From NCBI GenBank assembly GCA_000381565.1, contig KB906724.1, positions 2,654,190-2,717,824 on the forward strand: DNA of 63,635 nucleotides. The letters run 5' to 3'. The notes below the pieces were generated by a model that saw only the letters and a program-made list of their open reading frames with translations, made no database searches and was not told the DNA's origin. Position 1 is the stretch's first letter; each line of letters opens with the position of its first letter. A program made the position numbers and the translations under genes. This document shows, piece after piece, positions 58,405-63,635 of the stretch. The stretch comes from Oxalobacteraceae bacterium AB_14 (lineage in GTDB: Bacteria > Pseudomonadota > Gammaproteobacteria > Burkholderiales > Burkholderiaceae_D).

Positions 58405-59709
58405 TCATTTACTTTTTATGTATTCTTTATAAAACACTTCAAGATTGCTCGCGTATTTTGGATTGATTTTTTTCCATTCAGCACCATTATGACCTTCGGC
58501 AATCAACTCAAATTTTTTGTTTTGCAAACCAGAAAGAAGCGTTGGATTCGATTTTGCAAATTTCAAAAACGCTTTCATGTGCTCTGCATCGCCTCTACTC
58601 ATCGCCTTAGTAAATTCCGTGACATTGGAGAAGCCCGCCGCCTTGAAATTAAATCCCATAATTTGAAATTTACCCCAAGAGCAGGATTGCAATGCGGCAT
58701 CTTTGTCTAACTGATATGCTTTAACCAGTCTTTTATACTGAGCAAGTCCTTGTGGTCCATATATGTCATCAGCGAGCGGCGCGGAACCTGTAGTGCGATC
58801 TATTAACTCCTTCTTTTTATTTTTTGTTGTAAGGTGATATGCGGGGCCACAGATATCGTGATACTTTTCTTCATACGGGCTTTTTGCTTTCTTATTTGGT
58901 CTTGTTAACTTCAAAAACCAATGTCTCTCATATAGAATTTTTGGAACGGTTCGAGAGCCTATCTTAAAAAATGAGGAGCTGGATGACTCTTGTTTTGCTA
59001 TTGCGAAGATCAAACCAGGCTCGCATTTCAAGTCCTTTGCCGCAGCGATAATATCTTCTTCGCTCAACTCGCCGCCAACATATTTTTCAAGAAAAAGATC
59101 CAAATCAGGGATGTCACCCTCCACCTGAGTCGCTGGTTTCCCATCAGGAGTTTTGATCGGGGTGGAAACCGGTCCGAGATCTTTTTTCTGGTCGGTGGGA
59201 GGTTGTTTTGTATTTGGATCAAACGCTGGAACAATAGGGTCTTTTTTTTTAGGCGGACTAGCTTTCGAAACTGGATGTTTTTCTGTTTTTGCCGTGACCA
59301 TTATACTTTCGCTGACCGTGGTAACAAGCTTGTTGCCATAGCCAGATTCGACAAATGCCAATTCTTTTCTCGTTCCATCCAGTCGCTCTATTAAAATTCT
59401 GACCTTGTCACTCGCTCGGTCAGTAACAATTCTTTTACTTAACCCATCAGCTTCCGTTTTTCCTTCGACCGATCTACCACAAAACTCCAAGGCATAAGAA
59501 AGACCGCTTATGGCGTTTCTGTCCTTATCAAGGAAAATCACCCGAACCCCCAAAACATCCGACTTCCTTAACATTATCTTTTGGCCTCGATAAAGGACAT
59601 TCGGATTCTTTATCGAATTTATGTTGATCAAATCGGAGAGTGGGACTTGATATTCTTTCGAAATTCCACTCAAGGTTTCGTTTTTGTCAACTATATGAAA
59701 TCTTTTCAT
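58405..59709 (-). CDS. T6SS effector: LysM plus transthyretin-like plus N-acetylmuramidase (DUF3380)
   Basis: A 434-residue protein without a signal peptide. A LysM domain (2-48, HIVDKNETLSGISKEYQV) is followed by a transthyretin/CarboxypepD_reg-like strand region (about 53-135), a Lys/Pro linker (about 145-195) and a C-terminal N-acetylmuramidase domain. In that domain CEPGLIFAIAKQESS puts candidate catalytic Glu241 in place, RTVPKILYERHWF adds Glu261, and SCSWGKFQIMGFNFKAAGF is the family core. It should hydrolyse the glycan backbone of prey peptidoglycan. It starts 2 bp after vgrG2 with no adaptor gene between, so direct docking on VgrG is likely. AT-rich and unlike its neighbours in codon use. 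Confidence 0.85.
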   Translation of the reverse strand: MKRFHIVDKNETLSGISKEYQVPLSDLININSIKNPNVLYRGQKIMLRKSDVLGVRVIFLDKDRNAISGLSYALEFCGRSVEGKTEADGLSKRIVTDRASDKVRILIERLDGTRKELAFVESGYGNKLVTTVSESIMVTAKTEKHPVSKASPPKKKDPIVPAFDPNTKQPPTDQKKDLGPVSTPIKTPDGKPATQVEGDIPDLDLFLEKYVGGELSEEDIIAAAKDLKCEPGLIFAIAKQESSSSSFFKIGSRTVPKILYERHWFLKLTRPNKKAKSPYEEKYHDICGPAYHLTTKNKKKELIDRTTGSAPLADDIYGPQGLAQYKRLVKAYQLDKDAALQSCSWGKFQIMGFNFKAAGFSNVTEFTKAMSRGDAEHMKAFLKFAKSNPTLLSGLQNKKFELIAEGHNGAEWKKINPKYASNLEVFYKEYIKSK

Positions 59710-59711
59710 TA

Positions 59712-62700
59712 TTAATCACCATCTTCATAATTATCATCAACATCTTCGAAATACTCTTCGACGGACCAACCTTGACCGCCCACAAAGAGCGAAATATCCT
59801 TCGCTTCATTGGTCAAGATACGATCAGTTAGCCCGGATTCATTAGTTACGCCACTCGCAAGTAGCACACCCTTAGAATCAAATATTCGGTACGGCATCAT
59901 TTCCGAGGAAAATCCGGTCGGATCATTTATAGCAAGATGTGACAAATCAAACTGCTGGCTAAAGATAGGTTTATCCATAGACAGAAGCTCCCCTGCTTTC
60001 GGCAACTTGACCGCTAGCGAGTTGGCGTTTGCCGGCCCCGTCAACTCCTTCATCGACGCCTTGAACGTCATCGTCCCCGGCCCGTGGATCATGATATTGC
60101 CGCCCTCCAGCTTCAGAAACGCGCCCTGCGCCGTCAGCATCACATGCTCCTTGGCGGCCACGGTCACGCTCTTGCTCACGCTGGCCACGGTGATCAGCTT
60201 GTCGGCCGTGATCTTGGTAACGTCCGACTGGCTCTGCACGCTGACCTTGCCGCTGGCCGCGTGTAATTTAATGCCGGTTTCCTGGTTCGGTTTGTCCGCG
60301 TTGCTCGCTTTGCCATAGGTGAACAGGCTGATGCCGTCCTTCACCAGATGCACGCTGTTGCCTTGCGCCGCGAAGTTCACATCCTGCCCGGCGCTGATGC
60401 TCGACGTCGCGCCAGCGCGCACGATTGCGCTGGCCGGGGTAGTAGCCACGATGCCGGCCGGGCTGGACAATTGCAGATGCGGCTCGCTGTACGCCGTCAC
60501 CTGCCCGGCGCCGCCCGCATCGCCGCCACCGCCTGTCTGCAGGCTGGCCACCACCTTGGACGCATCGGCCATCGCCGCGATCGCCGGCAACTTCTCCGCT
60601 GCGGGTTCATCGGCGCCCTTGCTGTCCTTCATCTTGGCGTTATGCTTCTGCGCCGTTTCGGCCAGGCTCTGCTGCAACTGCCGGGCGGCGTCGATCTGCG
60701 CCAGCGCTTCCCGGCTGTCCAGCTGCTGACCATTGCCGCCGTTGCGGGCGTCGGTCGACAGCAGCATGCCCTGGCCGGCGCGCAGCGCGGCGCTGTGTTC
60801 CGTCTTCAGTTCGGCGCCGAAGCCCGCCGTCTGCAAGCGCTGGTTGTCGGTCTGGTGGCGCAGGTGCCCTAGATTCAATTCATCGGTGCCAAGATAGGCG
60901 GTCGCATGCCGCTGCAGCGCCACGCGCGACTCGCCCGGCGTGTCGTCGAACACTATCTGGCTGTAGGCGCCGCTGCCGCCCTGGCTGCTGGCCATGGCCT
61001 GCGACTTGATGCCCGACAGCACCGCCGGATGCGCGTGCGCGCCGCCGTCGCCGGGGAACCAGGCCGGCGCATTGCCGGTCGCCGCGCCGGCGCCCTGGCT
61101 GACCTGGTTGTGCTGGGCGTCGCTCTGCCCCCGGCCGTTGTACACGCTGCCGATCACCACCGGCCGGTCGATATTGCCGTCGATGAAGTCGACCAGCACC
61201 TCGCTGCCGACGCGCGGCACCGCCACTGAGCCCCAGTTGGCGCCGGCCACTGACGCCAACGACGTGGCGATCCGCACCCAAGTGCCGGCCTGGTCGTCGC
61301 CGGGCGCGCCGGTGTGGCCGTCCGGCGCCGGATGGTTCAGGCGGCTGTGGCTCTGGCCGCCGCGCTGCCAGTGGAACTGCACCTTGATGCGGTGGTCGCG
61401 GTCGGTATGGATGACCGCGCCGGCCGGCCCCACCACGACGGCGGTCTGCTGCCCGCGCACGGTCGGCTTGGGATGCAGCACGCGGCCATGGCCGTCAACG
61501 TCGCTGCTGCGGTAAGGCACGCTGCTGCGGATGGCGTCGACACGGTTGCGGTACAGCGGACGTTCGCCCTTGTCCTGGCCCACCGCGTGCAGGCTGGCGG
61601 ATTGCTCCTTGGCGATGGTCTGCGCCAGCGCGCTCAGTCCCAACAGGCCGTTGACCTGGTGCTTGATGTCCGTGCTCAGATTGTTGTGTGCCAGGTGCAG
61701 CACGCGCAGGGCGACAAAGGTGCGGTCGCTGTCGCCGGCAGCCAGGTCGAGCCGGGCCTGGCCGGTCTGCATGAAGGTCGTGCCTGGCGCCAGCGTGCGC
61801 ACCGTACCGGCGCCCACATGGGTTTCGCGCGTCACTTCCAGCGCCTGCAATTGCTGGTCGGCGATGCGCTGGCCATGCTCGCGCGACTGGTAGGCGTAGG
61901 CGCCCGGCGTGTCGCGGCTGCTGTGCGACTGCCCGCCGATCACCTCGCCGGCCGCGCCGACCGGCCGCGTGTCGTTGCTGCGGTAATCCCAGCTGGCCAC
62001 TTCCAGCGTGTCCGGCGTCCAGCGGACCTCGGTACGCCAGCGGTCCATGCTGTCCTCGCGCATCACGGCGCCGGGCTGGCTGAAGCGCACCACCGGCTGC
62101 GCGTTCGGCTGGAAGCTGCCGTTGTGGTCGGCGATCACCATGACATGGCTGCCTAAGGTATCGCTGTCGGGCGAGCCGCTGTGTTCGAAGTAGTAGAACA
62201 GGCCCTCTTCTTGCATCAAGCGTTCGGCGAAGTCGAGGTTCGATTCCTGGTACTGGCAGGTCAGCGAGCGCACCGGGTAGGCGCCCGGGTCCTGCACGTC
62301 GAAGCGCCAGTCCGGCACCAGCTTGCCCACGCTCTCCCAGCTTTGAAACAGCGCCGATAGGATGTCGAGCACGTTCTTGTCCTGGAACACGCGGCTGTCG
62401 CGGCCATGGCGCAGGAAGCTGTACCACGGGCCGATGGTCAGCGCATAGCGCGCCAGGCCGCCGTCGGCGCCGAGCAGTGCGACGTCGATGATATGGCCGT
62501 GAAAATAGCGCGGCCCGCCGACCAGCGCGGTATCGAGCTCCAGCAGCGCCGGTTGGCCCAGCAGCGACTTCAGCGGAATATCGGCATTGCTCGACAGCGC
62601 CGTCACATGCAGCGCATAGCACTGACTGATACCTTCTTCGCCACGCAGGCATTCGACGACGAGCGCGTCCGCCCCCAGCGGTGTGGCCAGGCGCAACAGG

Positions 62701-62738
62701 CGCGTTTCTTGCGTGAAACTGGTGAGAATATCTAACAT
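59712..62738 (-). CDS. vgrG: VgrG (TssI), T6SS spike protein 2, with a C-terminal extension
   Basis: A 1008-residue VgrG. The N-terminal base has CQYQESNLDFAERLMQEEGL, the OB fold has HRIKVQFHWQRGGQSHSR and VAVPRVGSEVLVDFIDGNID, and a DUF2345 prism follows (about 750-905). After about residue 925 comes an extra domain of about 80 residues with YRIFDSKGVLLASGVTNESG and LTDRILTN, ending in an acidic tail. This extension is AT-richer and resembles the transthyretin-like region of the muramidase encoded next. It is paralogous to the VgrG at 20638 but clearly diverged. It starts the minus-strand effector operon. Confidence 0.96.
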   Translation of the reverse strand: MLDILTSFTQETRLLRLATPLGADALVVECLRGEEGISQCYALHVTALSSNADIPLKSLLGQPALLELDTALVGGPRYFHGHIIDVALLGADGGLARYALTIGPWYSFLRHGRDSRVFQDKNVLDILSALFQSWESVGKLVPDWRFDVQDPGAYPVRSLTCQYQESNLDFAERLMQEEGLFYYFEHSGSPDSDTLGSHVMVIADHNGSFQPNAQPVVRFSQPGAVMREDSMDRWRTEVRWTPDTLEVASWDYRSNDTRPVGAAGEVIGGQSHSSRDTPGAYAYQSREHGQRIADQQLQALEVTRETHVGAGTVRTLAPGTTFMQTGQARLDLAAGDSDRTFVALRVLHLAHNNLSTDIKHQVNGLLGLSALAQTIAKEQSASLHAVGQDKGERPLYRNRVDAIRSSVPYRSSDVDGHGRVLHPKPTVRGQQTAVVVGPAGAVIHTDRDHRIKVQFHWQRGGQSHSRLNHPAPDGHTGAPGDDQAGTWVRIATSLASVAGANWGSVAVPRVGSEVLVDFIDGNIDRPVVIGSVYNGRGQSDAQHNQVSQGAGAATGNAPAWFPGDGGAHAHPAVLSGIKSQAMASSQGGSGAYSQIVFDDTPGESRVALQRHATAYLGTDELNLGHLRHQTDNQRLQTAGFGAELKTEHSAALRAGQGMLLSTDARNGGNGQQLDSREALAQIDAARQLQQSLAETAQKHNAKMKDSKGADEPAAEKLPAIAAMADASKVVASLQTGGGGDAGGAGQVTAYSEPHLQLSSPAGIVATTPASAIVRAGATSSISAGQDVNFAAQGNSVHLVKDGISLFTYGKASNADKPNQETGIKLHAASGKVSVQSQSDVTKITADKLITVASVSKSVTVAAKEHVMLTAQGAFLKLEGGNIMIHGPGTMTFKASMKELTGPANANSLAVKLPKAGELLSMDKPIFSQQFDLSHLAINDPTGFSSEMMPYRIFDSKGVLLASGVTNESGLTDRILTNEAKDISLFVGGQGWSVEEYFEDVDDNYEDGD

Positions 62739-62809
62739 GGGGGCGAGGTTATTGATTTGCTATGCTTTGGCCTCGCATTACACCTCAGAAGTTCATTTGT
62801 AGCAAGAGT

Positions 62810-62823
62810 GATTCAATTGAATC
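62810..62823. promoter_or_regulatory. 14-bp palindrome upstream of vgrG2, candidate T6SS operator
   Basis: GATTCAATTGAATC is a perfect palindrome 72 bp upstream of the vgrG2 ATG, in the divergent gap 62739-62974. The inner ATTCAATTGAA also occurs at 447-457 in front of the main tss operon. No other site is obvious in this 236-bp AT-rich gap. Confidence 0.4.
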
Positions 62824-62974
62824 GTGTGCTACCGAGGGCATCGTGACTTCAAAGCATTGTGGGAATGTGTGATATTTTCATTTCAGCAAGGTGGTATCCT
62901 GATGAGATGCCGATTTCGGCCAACAACTGCCGTACATTACATTCGAAAAAACACGCTAAACGAACTGGATTCTA

Positions 62975-63493
62975 ATGGCTCGCTTTAAAAACAGGTTAAT
63001 CAGCGTGATACTCGCAGCAATATCCCTTGCACCCATAGCGATGTTACTCGGAACTTTTAATACCTCGATGATTGATGGAAGTATTACTAGGAGCCGTGAG
63101 ATTGAACGGGAATTCGCGGAGACGGCAACGCTAATTGAGGATTTTTATACAAGGAATTCTCGGCTGCCGACGCAAGAAGAATTTCGCATCGTCACATCGC
63201 TGTCAGAAGGTAGTCCTTTGGGATTTTCGCCTCCACCATTTGATGCAAGCGTAATTGCCGAAGCTGGCAAGGCACCGCCAAGCGGCTATGTACTTGAGTA
63301 TTGGAGGGGAGAGTGGATGGAACGATATATTTCGTGGACAAGGCGGTCAACACTGAAGTTGGACGCGTCACAATACTTTCTCTTTCATAGCCAATTGGCA
63401 CAAGCTGCGCTTATGTTTGGTCTTGCTTCACTGTGCATTGTAATGAGTGCTTGGGCATGGCCGAATAAAAAGACTTTGTCCGTGCTCGGCTAG
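62975..63493 (+). CDS. Two-span membrane protein of unknown function
   Basis: A 172-residue protein with one transmembrane helix at each end (about 8-27 and 141-162) and a hydrophilic middle of about 110 residues, probably periplasmic. The central part is acidic and contains FYTRNSRLPTQEEFRIVTSL, a pattern reminiscent of pilin-like or small envelope proteins, but I do not recognise a family. The AT-rich composition matches the effector island. It is divergent from vgrG2, so a T6SS role is possible only by position. The ATG has no strong ribosome-binding site. Confidence 0.55.
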   Translation: MARFKNRLISVILAAISLAPIAMLLGTFNTSMIDGSITRSREIEREFAETATLIEDFYTRNSRLPTQEEFRIVTSLSEGSPLGFSPPPFDASVIAEAGKAPPSGYVLEYWRGEWMERYISWTRRSTLKLDASQYFLFHSQLAQAALMFGLASLCIVMSAWAWPNKKTLSVLG

Positions 63494-63635
63494 AGCTTCG
63501 CTTCGATTGAATAGCGAATGTCTGCAATGGGGCGGTAGCCGCCCAATCCACCCAAGTTAAGGAAAATGTGCGCGGTTAAATAATTTATTTTCAATATTTG
63601 CAAATATATACTTGACACCGTATTAAAAGTGCGGC
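63494..63635. other. AT-rich right edge, no gene seen
   Basis: A 142-bp AT-rich stretch. TTGACA at 63612-63617 would make a perfect -35 element for a gene starting beyond the window; a matching -10 would fall past the edge. Confidence 0.3.

Noticed and set aside
1..63635. CRISPR arrays, tRNA or rRNA genes
   Set aside because: No regularly spaced repeats and no cloverleaf-like or rRNA-like stretch was seen in any intergenic region.

Overview
This window looks like a chromosomal segment of a high-GC betaproteobacterium of the Burkholderiales, most likely an Oxalobacteraceae member (Duganella/Massilia/Janthinobacterium type). That assignment is inference: it rests on the protein families, the Burkholderia-like type VI secretion (T6SS) gene order, the Burkholderiales-type porin and the codon usage. 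There is no rRNA or other marker gene to prove it.

Region 1 (1-23.5 kb) is a nearly complete T6SS. tssK runs off the left edge on the minus strand. A plus-strand operon follows: TPR lipoprotein, tssB, tssC, hcp, tssE, tssF, tssG, clpV and a discoidin-like lipoprotein. A convergent minus operon carries tagX, a membrane-anchored thiolase-fold-like protein, tssM, tagF, an OmpA-like tagL and tssA. A plus-strand pair then encodes a one-span membrane protein translationally coupled to vgrG. tssJ, tssL and PAAR are not in the window; tssJ and tssL probably lie beyond the left edge.

Region 2 (23.5-29.2 kb) is the effector module of the first VgrG: DUF4123 adaptor, DUF3304 putative immunity protein, Tle1-type phospholipase (DUF2235), then a second DUF3304 gene cut by an IS256-family element. 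Behind the element is a scrapyard of three gene remnants, one of them a second copy of the 3' end of the phospholipase gene.

Region 3 (29.2-56.3 kb) is mostly metabolism and transport: FemAB/GNAT-like acetyltransferase, NhaP antiporter, amino-acid permease, glycerate kinase beside remnants of its probable regulator and transporter, and a hybrid histidine kinase. A D-amino-acid/peptide catabolic cluster follows (fold-III PLP deaminase, glycosidase-like protein, permease, exported amidohydrolase, exported RidA, RpiR regulator, decayed cyanophycinase). Then come a GH92 mannosidase, a gluconate set (gntK, MFS, porin) behind two LacI-type operators, three VOC proteins, and a ppk2-pit phosphate pair behind a PHO box.

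Region 4 (56.3-63.6 kb) is a second T6SS island: an ISL3-family element, an LprI-like putative immunity gene, a LysM/N-acetylmuramidase effector, and a second VgrG whose C-terminal tail resembles a domain inside the effector. The effector and immunity genes are clearly more AT-rich than the surroundings.

The two VgrG modules probably feed one secretion machine with a membrane-attacking phospholipase and a wall-attacking muramidase. Both effector loci carry insertion sequences and gene debris, as expected of fast effector turnover.
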